A stretch of 64,000 bases of DNA from JAWKJY01 sp041393535 (GCA_041393535.1 JAWKJY010000002.1:62001-126000); one strand, 5' to 3'; positions 26,886 to 36,506 are shown, numbered from the stretch's first letter. A program made the numbers and translations. The notes: a model not told the origin generated them from the sequence alone.

Positions 26886-27842
26886 TCAGGCCTGGACGGC
26901 CAGGCGCAGGACGGCCGTGTAGTCGAGCGGCTCGCCCGTCAGCGAGAGCAGCGAGACCTCGCAGCTGGCCGGGCCGAGGTCGCGCAGGTCGATCGTGGCG
27001 CGCGTCTCGCCCTCCGAGAGGTCCTCGTTCGCGATCGGCTGCCCGTCGCAGACGAGGTCGATCCGGGCGCGGGCGCCGGCCAACTCGTCGCCGGCGAGCC
27101 TGACGTCGAAGGTCACGTGCCGGCCGGGGCCGAGCAGCCCGAAGGGCAGGACGCGGCGCTCGCCGGAGCCGATCGTCCCCTTGCGCGTGATCACCAGCGG
27201 CCCGAGCTCCGCGGGCGTCATCGGCTCGGCGGCGGCGAAGCCGAGATCCTGCCGGAGCGCGGTCAGGATCCGGGCGCCCGGCGGCGAGAGCCAGCCGATG
27301 CCGTAGACGGTGCGCATGTGGAGCCGGGCGTAGTCCTCCGCGAAGATCTCGCCGATCGCGTGCTCCCAGCCGAGGCGGTAGTTGCGGGCGACGCGCCCCT
27401 GGCGGACGAACTGGGCCATGCCGCGCGCCTTCCACCAGGTCGGCGTGCCGTTCGGCTCGGCGAGCCTGCCGTGGTGGATCGTCGCGTCGACGTGGTGCCC
27501 GTACTCGTGCAGGAGCGTGTGCGCGATCTCGGCGCCCTTCCCAGCGGGCACGACGATCCCGGCCGGCACGCCGCCGTAGCAGCCGGCAGCCTCGTTCGAC
27601 CCGCAGAGCGCCGCGATGCGACTCCACGGCGCGATGCGGATCCGCACGTCCTCGATCTCGTCGCCGTGCGCGGCCCCGCGCAGCAGATCGGCGTACCACT
27701 CGACGTCGACGCCGCCCGCCCGTACGTCGAAGGTGATCGCGCGCCCGTCGTCGTCCTGGCGCACGACGACCCTGGCGGCCGCCTGGCCGGCGGCGACGAG
27801 GGCGACGACGGCGACGAGGGCCGTGAGCAGCAGCCTGCGCAT
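26886..27842 (-). CDS. Secreted zincin-like metalloprotein
   Basis: The 318-residue protein starts with a signal peptide (RRLLLTALVAVVALVAAGQ then AAA). A zinc-binding helix HEYGHHVD follows, of HEXXH form, near residue 113. Downstream are WWKARGMAQFVRQGRVARNY and a conserved-looking EIFAEDYARLHM, whose Glu could be the third zinc ligand. The last 110 residues form a beta-rich domain. It is therefore a probable exported metalloprotease or hydrolase, but it does not match a family I can name. It is convergent with the M20 peptidase gene. Confidence 0.65.
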   Translation of the reverse strand: MRRLLLTALVAVVALVAAGQAAARVVVRQDDDGRAITFDVRAGGVDVEWYADLLRGAAHGDEIEDVRIRIAPWSRIAALCGSNEAAGCYGGVPAGIVVPAGKGAEIAHTLLHEYGHHVDATIHHGRLAEPNGTPTWWKARGMAQFVRQGRVARNYRLGWEHAIGEIFAEDYARLHMRTVYGIGWLSPPGARILTALRQDLGFAAAEPMTPAELGPLVITRKGTIGSGERRVLPFGLLGPGRHVTFDVRLAGDELAGARARIDLVCDGQPIANEDLSEGETRATIDLRDLGPASCEVSLLSLTGEPLDYTAVLRLAVQA

Positions 27843-27935
27843 CGCGTCGCATCCTTCCAGGACGCGCGTGAAGATCGCGTTAAGGGTCGCGCAGCTGCGG
27901 TTAACGGCGGCGCCGGCCGCACCGGCCCGATCGAC

Positions 27936-27941
27936 TAGGCT
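27936..27941 (+). promoter_or_regulatory. Putative -10 element (TAGGCT)
   Basis: TAGGCT lies 6 nt before the ATG at 27948 of the aldo/keto reductase gene. Confidence 0.5.
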
Positions 27942-27947
27942 GCCCGC

Positions 27948-28949
27948 ATGGACCAGCGCACCCTCGGCCGTCACGGCCTCGTCACCTCGGCGCTCGGCCT
28001 CGGCTGCATGGGGATGTCCGAGTTCTACGGCACCCCCGACGAGGCGGAGGCCGTCCGCACGATCCACCGCGCGCTCGAGCTGGGCGTGACACTGATCGAC
28101 ACCGCGGACATGTACGGCAGCGGCGCGAACGAGCTGCTCGTCGGCGAGGCCCTGTCGGGCCCGCGGCGCGAGCAGGCGGTGCTCGCGACGAAGTTCGGCA
28201 TCCTGCGAACCGAGGGCGGCGGCTACGGCGGCTACTGCGGCCGGCCGGAGTACGTCCGCCAGGCCTGCGACGCGAGCCTGCGCCGGCTCGGCGTCGACGT
28301 GATCGACCTCTACCAGCTGCACCGGGTCGACCCCGAGGTGCCGATCGAGGACACGGTCGGCGCCATGCAGGAGCTCGTCGAGTCGGGCAAGGTGCGCTTC
28401 CTCGGGCTCTCCGAGGCGCACCCCGTCGACATCCGCCGCGCGGCCGCGGTCGCGCCGATCTCGACGATCCAGAACGAGTGGTCGCTGTTCGAGCGCGGGA
28501 TCGAGGACGAGACGCTCGCCGCCTGCGACGAGCTCGGCATCGGCGTCCTCGCGTACGCCCCGCTCGGGCGCGGGATGCTGACCGGGCGGTACACGTCGAC
28601 GGACGACCTCGAGGAGAAGGACTGGCGCCGCGGCGGCCCCCGCTGGGCCGACGGCAACCTCCAGGCGAACCTCGACCTGGTCGCCCGGATCGAGGACATG
28701 GCGTCGGCGAAGGGGTGCACGGCGGGCCAGCTCGCGCTCGCGTGGCTGCTCCACCGCCATCCCGGCGTCGTGCCGATCCCCGGCACCCGCCGGATCCGCT
28801 GGCTCGAGGAGAACGCGGCCGCGGCCGCCGTGGCGCTGAGCGAGGACGAGCTGGCGCGGATCGACGAGGTCGTCCCGCGCGACGCCGTCGCCGGCGAGCG
28901 CTACGCGCCGGAGCGCATGCCGGGCTGGATCTCGCCCGCCCGGGTCTGA
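27948..28949 (+). CDS. Aldo/keto reductase
   Basis: The 333-residue (beta/alpha)8 NADPH-dependent oxidoreductase carries the catalytic tetrad in family positions: Asp and Tyr in LIDTADMYGSG, Lys in VLATKFGI, and His in YQLHRVD. The cofactor-binding C-terminal block is VPIPGTRRIRWLEENAAAA. The N-terminus RTLGRHGLVTSALGLGCMGMSEFYG is typical of the AKR11/AKR13-like group acting on aldehydes. The physiological substrate is unknown. It ends 3 bases before a convergent gene. Confidence 0.9.
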   Translation: MDQRTLGRHGLVTSALGLGCMGMSEFYGTPDEAEAVRTIHRALELGVTLIDTADMYGSGANELLVGEALSGPRREQAVLATKFGILRTEGGGYGGYCGRPEYVRQACDASLRRLGVDVIDLYQLHRVDPEVPIEDTVGAMQELVESGKVRFLGLSEAHPVDIRRAAAVAPISTIQNEWSLFERGIEDETLAACDELGIGVLAYAPLGRGMLTGRYTSTDDLEEKDWRRGGPRWADGNLQANLDLVARIEDMASAKGCTAGQLALAWLLHRHPGVVPIPGTRRIRWLEENAAAAAVALSEDELARIDEVVPRDAVAGERYAPERMPGWISPARV

Positions 28950-28952
28950 GCG

Positions 28953-30078
28953 TCAGCTCCGCGTCCGGGGCCTGCGCACCGGATCACCGCAGTCCCCACG
29001 GCGTGTGCCGGTGCCGACGCGCGCACCGCGACGGTGCGCCCGGTCGCGGCGGGCAGCTCGATCGTCGCGCGGCCGGCCCTATCCGTCAGCGCCTCGAGCG
29101 TTGCCTTGCCGACGCGGACGGTCACGACGACGGCGGCGGCGACCGCGCCGCGTGCGTCCCTGACGCGGAGCCTGAGCGCGACCGCCTGCCCGGGCGCGAT
29201 CCGGTCGGGCAGCCGGGCGATCGTCAGGCGCAGGCCCTTGCTCGCCTTCACCGTCGTGCGGCCGAACGCGAGCGGCCTCGCCGCGCCGGCGGCCGTCAGC
29301 GCGACGCTCCCGGTCACGCCCTTGCGCACGGCCAGCTCGTCTCGCCTGGGCGCCGGCCCGGTCGATGAGCACGGTCGCGGAGCCGCGGCCGGCCGCGGTC
29401 ACGGTCAGCGCGTAGGCGCCGCGCGGGATGACCAGCCGCCCGTCGACGACAGCGCCGCCGGGGATCTCGGCGCGACGCTTGCCCCTGGCGTCGATGCCGA
29501 GCAGCCGGCGCTTCGCGTCGCGGGCGAGCAGGCGGACGGGCGCGGTCGGCGCGCCTCCCTGCGGCCGCGGCCGCTGCCGACCGCCTCGACGGTCGTCGTG
29601 TACGGGCTCGGCGGGAGGCGCCAGCCGGCCGCCGGGTCGCCCGGGTACGGGTTGCCGAGGAACGCCACTCCTCCTGCGGCCAGGGGCCGACACGTCCGCG
29701 CCGCGGCTGACCATGGGCCGTCGTGGCGACGTCGAGCGGATCTGGCACGTGGAAGCCCGTGATCCACTGAGCGAGCGCCACGACGCCGCCCTGCCCGGGA
29801 GTCACCGTCGCGCCGACCGCGATCTGCGGCAGGAGCACGCGGAAGTCGTCGAAGTCCGGCTCTTCGATCGCCACGACGCGCAGCTCGCCGTCGACGCCGT
29901 GCGGCTCGCCCCCGGCGAGCGCGGCCTCGACGGCGGCGAGCGAGCCGGCGCGGTACAGGACGACAGCCGCTGCCTGGCCCGAGTGGATCGGTGCTCGCCA
30001 CGGATGGACGGAGCCGCCTTCCTGGTAGAGCCAGGAGTTCTCGGCGCTCACGAGCCGCGCGAGGAGCACCCGGCCCAC
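28953..30078 (-). pseudogene. Secreted or surface protein of unknown function, frame broken at several points
   Basis: Coding pieces lie in different frames: SAENSWLYQEGGSVHPWRAP through VALAQWITGFHVPDPLDV (30060-29730), then GGVAFLGNPYPGDPAAGW (29690-29610), then RLLARDAKRRLLGIDARGK (29550-29360), then VTGSVALTAAGAARPLAFGR to TVAVRASAP (29320-29000). The last part repeats an Ig-like beta pattern. At least four -1 slips are needed, and the stop at 28953 is reached only after one more. Missing bases are the likely cause, but true decay cannot be excluded. The start codon is uncertain, and I cannot name the family. Confidence 0.5.
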
Positions 30079-30173
30079 CGCGACGGCGCGGCGACGCTCG
30101 CCCGGCGGCCGCGGCGTCGGGGGGATGAGCCGCGACCGCCGGGCCGGCGTCGCCCGTGATCGACCGGGTCGGC

Positions 30174-30905
30174 CTAGCCCGGGGGAGGCGGGGCGGCGAC
30201 GGTCAGGACGTCGGGCGCATAGGTCGTCGCCCGGTTCGGCCCCGCCATGGTCGCGCGGTAGAGCGTCCCCTCCCACTGGGGCCGGACGAGCAGCGCGAAG
30301 GCGCCCCTCGGCCTCGCAGGAGCGACGGAGGCCATGCGCGTGAACGCGCCTGCCTTGCCCGCGCTGCAGCCGAGGCACTCGAGCCCGACGAAGATCCTGA
30401 TCCGCGTCCCCGCCGTCGTCGGGGACGAGCCGAAGAGCGGCTTGCCCCTGAACAGCGCCCGGCCCTCGAGCCGCTGCTGGCCCGTCGACGTGCAGCACGT
30501 GGCCGCGAGCTCGAGCGTGGCCGGCGGCTCGCCCTGCCAGCGCGAGAAGCGCAGCTCGAGGGGCCCGCCCTTGCGCGTGCGCCAGGCCTGCAGGGCGTAC
30601 GTGAGGCCGTTCGGCCCGGTTCGCACCACGCGCTTGAACGGGATCGTCGCCGCTCCTGCGGTCGAGGCGTCCTGCGCGATCGTGCCGCCCGGCCGGACGC
30701 GCCCCGTGAGCGGGATCGTCATCGTCTGCCGGGCGCCCCGTGCCTTCCAGCCGACCTCCGCGGTGCCGTCGGCCGCGACCTTCAGGGTCGGGGACGAGGC
30801 GTTCTCGGCAACGAGGATCGACGCCGACGCGGCGCCCGCACCGGCGAGCGCGACGAGGACGGCGAGCGCGAGCGTCACGGCGAGGGGACGCAGGCGGCCC
30901 GTCAT
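30174..30905 (-). CDS. Secreted protein with signal peptide, unknown function
   Basis: The 243-residue product starts MTGRLRPLAVTLALAVLVAL with a cleavage-like AASA near residue 28. The mature part is beta-rich, with two cysteine pairs (ATCCTS and LECLGCSAG) that could form disulfides. No catalytic motif is visible. The sequence ends in a proline run, APPPPG. Its start lies 4 bases after the stop of the SDR gene, so the two are probably co-transcribed. The following broken gene in the same direction also looks exported. Confidence 0.65.
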   Translation of the reverse strand: MTGRLRPLAVTLALAVLVALAGAGAASASILVAENASSPTLKVAADGTAEVGWKARGARQTMTIPLTGRVRPGGTIAQDASTAGAATIPFKRVVRTGPNGLTYALQAWRTRKGGPLELRFSRWQGEPPATLELAATCCTSTGQQRLEGRALFRGKPLFGSSPTTAGTRIRIFVGLECLGCSAGKAGAFTRMASVAPARPRGAFALLVRPQWEGTLYRATMAGPNRATTYAPDVLTVAAPPPPG

Positions 30906-30909
30906 CCGG

Positions 30910-31635
30910 TCAGCCGCGGTAGATGCCGGCAGTGAGGCCGCCGTCGACGGTGAGGGCGATGCCGGTGACCCACTCGGCCTCGTCCGAGGAGAGCCAGACG
31001 AAGCCGTCCGCGATGTCCAGCGGCTTGCCGAGCCGTCCCATCGGGTGCAGTCCGACCGCGCCCCTGCGAACGGCCGCCGGATCCGGCTGCGCGTCGATGA
31101 AGTCGTCGAGCAGCGGCGTCTCGATGAAGCCCGGGCAGACGCAGTTGCAGCGGATGCCCGCCTTGGCGCCGTCGAGCGCAAGGCACTTCGCGAGCATGAC
31201 CACGCCGGCCTTCGTCATGCAGTAGGCCGCCTGGTTCTGGGAGCCCCAGAGGCCGACGACCGAGGCGGTGAGCGAGATGGAGGAGCGCCCGGCCGCGGCG
31301 AGGTGCTCCCATGCCTCCTGGACGAAGAGGTAGATCGACGTGAGGTTCGTGGAGACCCCGTCGTCCCACTCCTCCTGCGACAGCTCGTGGAGCGTCCCGA
31401 CGACCGGGCGCCCGGCGTTGAGCACGAGGGTGTCGAGCCCACCGAGCCGGTCGACCGTCTCGACAACGGCCGCACGCACGGCCTCGCGCGAGCGCACGTC
31501 GCACTCGATGTCGCCGCCGCGCAGATCGGCGGCGAGCACCTGCGCGCCCTCGGCCCGGAACCGCTCGACCGTCTCGGCACCGATGCCGGAGCCGCCACCC
31601 GTCACCAGCGCGCGCTTGCCTTCCAGGCGTCCCAC
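30910..31635 (-). CDS. SDR family oxidoreductase
   Basis: This 241-residue classical short-chain dehydrogenase has cofactor motif TGGGSGIG, the NAG motif in LVLNAGRP, and the catalytic Ser-Tyr-Lys in TASVVGLWGSQNQAAYCMTK. The acidic residue after strand 2 (AADLRGGD) favours NAD over NADP. It ends VTGIALTVDGGLTAGIYRG, the family C-terminus. It is related to the SDR at 32.6 kb. The start is GTG at 31635, with TAGGCT 8 bases upstream. The substrate is unknown. Confidence 0.85.
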   Translation of the reverse strand: MGRLEGKRALVTGGGSGIGAETVERFRAEGAQVLAADLRGGDIECDVRSREAVRAAVVETVDRLGGLDTLVLNAGRPVVGTLHELSQEEWDDGVSTNLTSIYLFVQEAWEHLAAAGRSSISLTASVVGLWGSQNQAAYCMTKAGVVMLAKCLALDGAKAGIRCNCVCPGFIETPLLDDFIDAQPDPAAVRRGAVGLHPMGRLGKPLDIADGFVWLSSDEAEWVTGIALTVDGGLTAGIYRG

Positions 31636-31708
31636 GGTGCCGGAGCCTACCCGCTCACCGTGGGACGTGTGGCGACGCCGACCGGCCCGGCGCCCGGCGC
31701 ACCACCGC

Positions 31709-32188
31709 TCACCGGAGCCTCCACGTGGCGACCTGCCCGCCGAAGCCGCTGTTCAGCTCGTACTTGAACTTCGAGATGGCGACGCCCTCCGGCACCTCGA
31801 AGGTGATCCAGCCGGTCGCCGTGCCGTTCCTCGCGAGCTTGATCTGCCCGAGGTGCGGCTCGACGGAGCCGAGCGCCGGCGCCTTGCGGGTCTTGCCCCT
31901 CGCGTCGACGAGCCGGGCGCCGTTCGTCACGTAGTCCTCGTACGTCCTGGCCGTCAGGTTCTTGAGCTTCAGCTTCAGCGCGACCACCCGGTTGCCCGCC
32001 TTGGGCTCGCGGAACTCCTCCGGCGTCGCGTCGTTCACGACCTTGAGCAGGGTGACCTGGACGCGCGCGTTGGAGAGCCCCGTCAGCGTCTTCGCCTTGC
32101 CGACATCGCGCTTCGCAACCGCACCACCGGCCGAAGCTGCAGCAGCGAGCGTCCCGAGCAGCGCCACCAGCACGACGAGCTTCCGCAT
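31709..32188 (-). CDS. Secreted DUF4352-type (Ig-like) protein
   Basis: The 159-residue protein has a signal peptide (RKLVVLVALLGTLAAAASA) and then a telokin-like beta-sandwich: RVVALKLKLKNLTARTYEDY, a variable loop, and GTATGWITFEVPEGVAISKFKY. This matches the DUF4352 layout, common in exported actinobacterial proteins, whose role may be carbohydrate or antigen-like binding. No lipobox cysteine is present, so it is probably secreted rather than lipid-anchored. Confidence 0.7.
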   Translation of the reverse strand: MRKLVVLVALLGTLAAAASAGGAVAKRDVGKAKTLTGLSNARVQVTLLKVVNDATPEEFREPKAGNRVVALKLKLKNLTARTYEDYVTNGARLVDARGKTRKAPALGSVEPHLGQIKLARNGTATGWITFEVPEGVAISKFKYELNSGFGGQVATWRLR

Positions 32189-32626
32189 CGATCATCCTCC
32201 TCGACGAGTTCGAAGCGGCCGCGACGCGACCCCCGGGAAGCGTACCGAGCCGCTCCGACGCCTCAGGCGCGACACCGTCCCTGCCGCGCCAGGCCGCATC
32301 CACGCCGCCGCCGCGTCGCACCCCCGACCGAAGCGCGTGGTGGGGGTCTCCGGGCCGGTCCGCGAGCGGGGGCGGCGCAGGCGACCGCCGCACGGCCCGG
32401 CTGCACTGCCGTCGGCCCCGAGATCGACGCGAGCTCGACGGGCGAGCGTCCGCCCGCCCGCGATGAGGTCGTCTCGCACTCCGACGCCCACGAGATCGAG
32501 GAGGACGACCGGGAGCGGGGCTCGATACCGGCCTCTTGCCGTCCTCCCGACCTCGGGCGCTCGCCGGGAGCACACGCCAGCGAGGGCCGGACGCGGCCGT
32601 GCGCTCCGGCCCCTAGAATCGCCGCC
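32189..32626. other. 438-base intergenic region without a recognised gene
   Basis: I see no convincing coding sequence on either strand. The open frames here are GC-driven and show no family signature. The last part holds the promoter of the SDR gene, with TAGAAT at 32614. Confidence 0.5.
32614..32619 (+). promoter_or_regulatory. Putative -10 element (TAGAAT)
   Basis: TAGAAT lies 7 nt before the ATG at 32627. Confidence 0.45.
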
Positions 32627-33394
32627 ATGGCTGGAAGACTGCAAGGCAAGGTGGCGCTCGTCACGGGCGCCGGATCGGGGATCGGCAAGGAGACCGCGAC
32701 GCGGTTCGCGTCGGAGGGAGCCACCGTCGCGGCGGCCGACCTGCGCGGCGAGGCGGCGAAGGCGACGGCCGCGGAGCTCGGCGGCGAGGCCATCGGCCTC
32801 GAGATCGACGTGACCCGGACGGCGAGCATCCGGCCCGCCATCGAGGAGGTCGTCTCCCGCTTCGGCGGCCTCGACGTCGTCGTCAACAACGCCGGCGTGA
32901 CGATCGTCGGCACCGCCCACGAGATGGACGAGGACGACTGGGACAAGGAGCTCGACACCAACCTCAAGTCGATCTACCTCGTGTCCAAGGTCGCCTGGCC
33001 GCACCTCGTCGCCCGCGGCGGCGGCGCGATCCTCCAGACCGCGTCGGTCGCAGGCATGTGGGCGATCCCGGCCGACGCGGCCTACTGCGCGTCGAAGGCC
33101 GGCGCGATCATGCTCACGAAGTGCATGGCGCTCGACGGCGCCAGGACGGCATCCGGGTCAACTGCGTCTGCCCCGGCTTCATCGACACGCCGATGATCGA
33201 GGGCTATGGCAGCCGGCCCGACCCCGGCCGCGGCACGCTCCTTCGCGGAGTCGATGCACCCGCTCGGCCGGCTCGGACGGCCCCGCGACATCGCGGATGC
33301 GTTCGTCTACCTCGCGTCGGACGACGCGTGCTGGGTGACCGGCACGGCGCTCGTCGTCGGCGGCGGCCTCATCTCCGGGCTCTGGGGCGGCTGA
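32627..33394 (+). CDS. SDR family oxidoreductase (two frameshifts)
   Basis: This short-chain dehydrogenase of about 256 residues has TGAGSGIG, VVVNNAGVTIVG and catalytic Ser-Tyr-Lys in TASVAGMWAIPADAAYCASK. It is a paralogue of the SDR at 30.9 kb. The frame slips by -1 near 33142, where GCCAGGAC probably lost an A from GCCAAGGAC. It slips again near 33222, where GACCCCGGCC probably lost a base from GACCCCGCGGCC. With both bases restored it reads DGIRVNCVCPGFIDTPM and then ESMHPLGRLGRPRDIADAF, giving a full-length enzyme. Substrate unknown. Confidence 0.75.
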
Positions 33395-33439
33395 CCGCGC
33401 CGGGGAGGGCATCGACTCTCCCGGTGAAGCCGGCCCCGC

Positions 33440-34342
33440 TCATCGGACGCCTCCGGGCCCGTCGCTCGCCGGGCCGTCCTCGAGCGAGGCCGATGCAACG
33501 CCGCGAAGTCCTCGCTCCCCTCTCCCGCGGCCACGAGCTCCCGGCCCAGCTCGAGCACGCGGTCGACCGTCGGCAGGCGCATCCCGACGCGTCGCGCGAG
33601 CTCCGCGGCCGTCGCCAGGTCCTTGACCAGCGTCGTCGCGTACGCCCGGGGCTCGTAGTCCCGCGCGACCATGCGCCGACCCTGGACGTTCGTGATCCGC
33701 GTGTCCGCCGAGCCGCCGCGCAGCGCGTCGAGGACGAGCCCGGGATCGAGACCGGCGCGCTCCGCGAGCGCGAGGGCCTCGGCCGTGGCCGAGATCAGCA
33801 CGCCGACGATCGCCTGGTTCGCGAGCTTCGCGGTGTGCCCCGCGCCGGGCCCGCCGACGCGGACGGGCCCCGTGCCGAGCGCGAGGAGGAGCGGCCAGGC
33901 GCGCTCGACGTCGCGCTCGCGCCACCTCGACATGATCGCCAGCGACCACGAGCCGCCCCTCCGGCCCGCCCGACACGGAGCGTCGACCCAGCCGACGGCG
34001 CGCGCTTCGAGCCGCGCCGCGTGGGCCTCGGAACGCCACGGCTCCGAGCTGCCCATGTCGACGACGAGCTGGCCCGCGCGCAGGTGGCCGTCGAGCGCCG
34101 AGAGCACGGCGTCGACGGCGGACGAGTCCGCGAGCATCAGTACCAGCACGTCACGCTCGGCGGCCTCCCCAACGACCCGGCCAGCGGGATCCCCTCGACG
34201 AGCGGCGGCGCGGCGCCGACCGGTTCCAGCCGACGACGTCGTGTCCGCGGCGAGCAGCGTGCGCGCGAGGGCGCCCCATCAGCCCGAGGCCCAGAACCGC
34301 GATCCGATCGGGGGACGCGCCGGACGCGGGCTCGGCGCTCAT
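33440..34342 (-). pseudogene. NAD(P)-dependent dehydrogenase of the 3-hydroxyisobutyrate dehydrogenase family, several frameshifts
   Basis: The start reads DRIAVLGLGLMG (Rossmann motif). After a slip it continues VLVLMLADSSAVDAVL, VDMGSSEP, then KLANQAIVGVLISATAEAL carrying the catalytic Lys-Asn region, and AYATTLVKDLATAAELA. The substrate-binding motif VSGGPEG is present near 33960 but in another frame, showing a pair of slips there. Repair needs added bases at about four points. The family oxidises beta-hydroxyacids or reduces succinic semialdehyde. Its ATG overlaps the stop of the upstream cupin gene (ATGA). The exact end is uncertain. Confidence 0.55.
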
Positions 34343-34698
34343 GCGAAGTACGTGTCCTCGTGGCGGTACGGCGGCGCGCAGCAGCAGAGGAAGCGGAGCG
34401 TCGACTCGCCGGTCGCGGCGATCGTGTGCCACGCGCCCGGCGGGATCAGGATCGCGTCGCCCGGCCCGACGCCCCGGCGCGCACCGTCCAGCTCCATGTC
34501 CCCCGTCCCCTCGAGCACGAAGTAGAGCTCCTCGCTCTCCCGGTGGTAGTGGCGCTCGGTGGAGCAGCCCGGCGGCAGCGACGCCTCGGCGAGGCTCTGA
34601 CCCTGAACGGGGGCGTTCGTCCGGTCGAGGATCGAGCGGATGGTGCTGCCGTCGCGCGTCGTGAAGGGGACGGCCTGGTCGAGCGAGCGGATCTCCAT
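34339..34698 (-). CDS. Cupin-domain protein
   Basis: This 119-residue single cupin has motif 1 in STERHYHRESEELYFVLEG (His, His, Glu) and motif 2 in DAILIPPGAWHTI (His). The metal-binding set is complete. A CCC run follows motif 2. The stop overlaps the start of the dehydrogenase gene, so both proteins probably act in one pathway, with the cupin as isomerase or sensor. The ATG lies 6 bases after a TAGCGT hexamer. Confidence 0.8.
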   Translation of the reverse strand: MEIRSLDQAVPFTTRDGSTIRSILDRTNAPVQGQSLAEASLPPGCSTERHYHRESEELYFVLEGTGDMELDGARRGVGPGDAILIPPGAWHTIAATGESTLRFLCCCAPPYRHEDTYFA

Positions 34699-34704
34699 GC
34701 GGCC

Positions 34705-34710
34705 ACGCTA
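34705..34710 (-). promoter_or_regulatory. Putative -10 element (TAGCGT) of the cupin-dehydrogenase operon
   Basis: On the minus strand TAGCGT lies 6 nt before the ATG at 34698, again without a ribosome site between. Confidence 0.45.
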
Positions 34711-34828
34711 GCGGAGGGCCGTCGCCGGGAACGGCCGTTCGAGGACATCGTCACGCTCCCGGCACGCATCCAGCGCAGTTCCGTGACACCTCGGCGCCGA
34801 GCGGGCCGCGAACGGCGAGAATCCCCGC

Positions 34829-35857
34829 GTGCGCATCCTGCTCGTCTCGCAGATGTACCCGGGCCGCGACGACCCGGACCTCGGCATCTTCGTCCGGCAG
34901 CTCGAGCGCGAGCTGCGCGGGCTCGGCCACGAGCTCGAGCGCGCCGTTGTCGACCGCCGGGCCGGCGGCAAGGCCCGGTTCGCGCGCCTCGGGATCGATG
35001 CGATCCGCGCGGCGCGGCGCTTCCGCCCCGACGTCGTCTACGCGCACTTCCTCTTCCCGACCGGCGCGATCGCTGCGGCCGCGGCCCGGGCCACCAGGCT
35101 GCGGGCTGGTCGTCACCGCCCACGGGAGGGACGTCCGCAACGTGGGCGCGATCCCGGGGGTCCGCGACGCGACGCGCCTGGCCCTGCGCCGGGCCGACGG
35201 GATCATCTGCGTCTCGGAGCACCTCCGCCGCGAGCTCGCGGCCAAGCTCCCGGATCTCGCCGATCGCATCGACGTGATCGACTGCGGCGTCGATCTCACA
35301 CGCTTCCGCGGCGGCGAGCCGACCGAGGCCCGGGCCCGGATCGGCTGGGTCGGCGAGGAGCCTTCGTCGTCCAGATCGGCTCGCTCGACGACCGCAAGAA
35401 CCCGCTGCGGCTGGCCGACGCGTTCGCGCGGCTCGGGCGCGGGCGGCTCGCGTTCGTCGGCGACGGGCCGCTGCGCCCACGCCTCGAGGGACGCCCGGGC
35501 GTCGTGGTCACAGGCCGGGTGCCGCACGCGCAGGTGGCGGACTGAGGATCGCGGCGTCCGACCTCGTCTGCCAGGTGAGCCTCGTCGAGCCCTTCGGGCA
35601 GGCGGTGCTCGAGGCGCTCGCGAGCGAGCGCAGCGTCGTCGCGACCCGGATCGGCGGCCCGGCGGAGTTCGTCCCGCCCGAGGCCGGCGTCCTCGTCGAC
35701 CCCCTGTCGGTGGACGCGATCGAGCACGGGCTCCGGGCCGCGCTCACGCTGCCGTCGCCCAATCCGGGCGCGGCGTGCCGCCGCTGCACGACGTCGCGGC
35801 GCAGGCGACGAGGATCGCGACCGTGCTCGAGCGCGCCGCGCGGGCGCCATCGCCTAG
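34829..35857 (+). pseudogene. Glycosyltransferase family 4 protein, several frameshifts
   Basis: Pieces in successive frames make a complete GT4 enzyme. The acceptor domain reads RILLVSQMYPGRDDPDLGIF and VVTAHGRDVRNVG, then ADGIICVSEHLRRELA and IDCGVDLTRF. The donor domain reads VVQIGSLDDRKNPLRLADAF, GDGPLRPRLEG and SLVEPFGQAVLEALA. The last motif holds the donor-binding Glu pair (EPFGQAVLE). Four or more -1 slips (near 35103, 35363, 35543 and 35775) are needed. GT4 enzymes move a sugar from a nucleotide sugar to glycans or lipids. The gene ends on top of a convergent small gene. Confidence 0.6.
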
Positions 35858-36054
35858 CCGCGCTCGAGCCGGTCGAGCTCGGCCAGGCGAAGCTCGACGA
35901 GCGGCCGGACGCCCTCCTCGAGCCCGTGCTCCTGCGCGAGGGCCAGCGCGGCCTCGTAGCTCTCGCGTGCGCGCGTGTATAGCCGGCGCTCGCCCTGCTT
36001 CAGCCGGTTGTCGCCCTGGACGAGCAGGCGCTGGATCTCGGCCCGCGGCTCCAC
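35854..36054 (-). CDS. Small helical TPR-like protein
   Basis: This 66-residue protein reads EIQRLLVQGDNRLKQGERRL, then ARESYEAALALAQEHGLEEG, with a third helix VELRLAELDRLE. The second block fits a tetratricopeptide helix pair. It would be a small cytoplasmic helical protein. The GTG start at 36054 is the best in-frame choice but has no strong ribosome site. It is divergent from secG. Confidence 0.5.
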   Translation of the reverse strand: MEPRAEIQRLLVQGDNRLKQGERRLYTRARESYEAALALAQEHGLEEGVRPLVELRLAELDRLERG

Positions 36055-36083
36055 GCGGGCGACCCTAGCACGACGGGTCCGGC

Positions 36084-36089
36084 TATCCT
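36084..36089 (+). promoter_or_regulatory. Putative -10 element (TATCCT) of secG
   Basis: TATCCT lies 7 nt before the secG ATG, consistent with a leaderless mRNA. Confidence 0.5.
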
Positions 36090-36096
36090 CTCGCGG

Positions 36097-36315
36097 ATGA
36101 CCGCGGTACTCGCCGTCTGGCACGTGATCGTCTCGATCGTCCTGGTCGTGCTCGTCCTCATGCACTCCGGCCGGGACACGGGCTTCACCGGGTTCGGCTT
36201 CACGCCGGCGTCGCAGGGCGGCCAGCACGTCGTCGAGCGGAACCTGACCCGCCTGACGGTCGTCGTGGCGATCATCTTCGTGGTCGACACGATCGGCCTC
36301 TTCTACCTGCTCTGA
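36097..36315 (+). CDS. secG: Preprotein translocase subunit SecG
   Basis: The 72-residue membrane protein has two hydrophobic spans (about 5-24 and 50-70) around the cytoplasmic loop HSGRDTGFTGFGFTPASQGG, matching the SecG loop motif (G-rich, then a GG before the second helix). SecG assists SecA-driven export through SecYE. As in many actinobacteria it is a stand-alone gene beside a tRNA. Confidence 0.9.
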   Translation: MTAVLAVWHVIVSIVLVVLVLMHSGRDTGFTGFGFTPASQGGQHVVERNLTRLTVVVAIIFVVDTIGLFYLL

Positions 36316-36401
36316 CGCACCCGTGACCCGGTCGGCGAGTGGCGTCGCGGCGTGGTCCGGCGTCCACCGCCCCCGGCCGATCCGGGCCCCGGAAGCACGA
36401 A

Positions 36402-36417
36402 ACCCCCTTGCGGGGGT
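36402..36417 (-). terminator. Intrinsic terminator of tRNA-Leu
   Basis: On the minus strand CCCCC-GCAA-GGGGG is followed by TTTCG, a compact hairpin with a short U-run a few bases after the tRNA 3' end. Confidence 0.7.
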
Positions 36418-36422
36418 CTCAG

Positions 36423-36506
<84 letters not shown>

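Noticed and set aside
32192..33004. Minus-strand open frame over the intergenic region and SDR start
   Set aside because: It has no motif and overlaps the well-supported SDR N-terminus.
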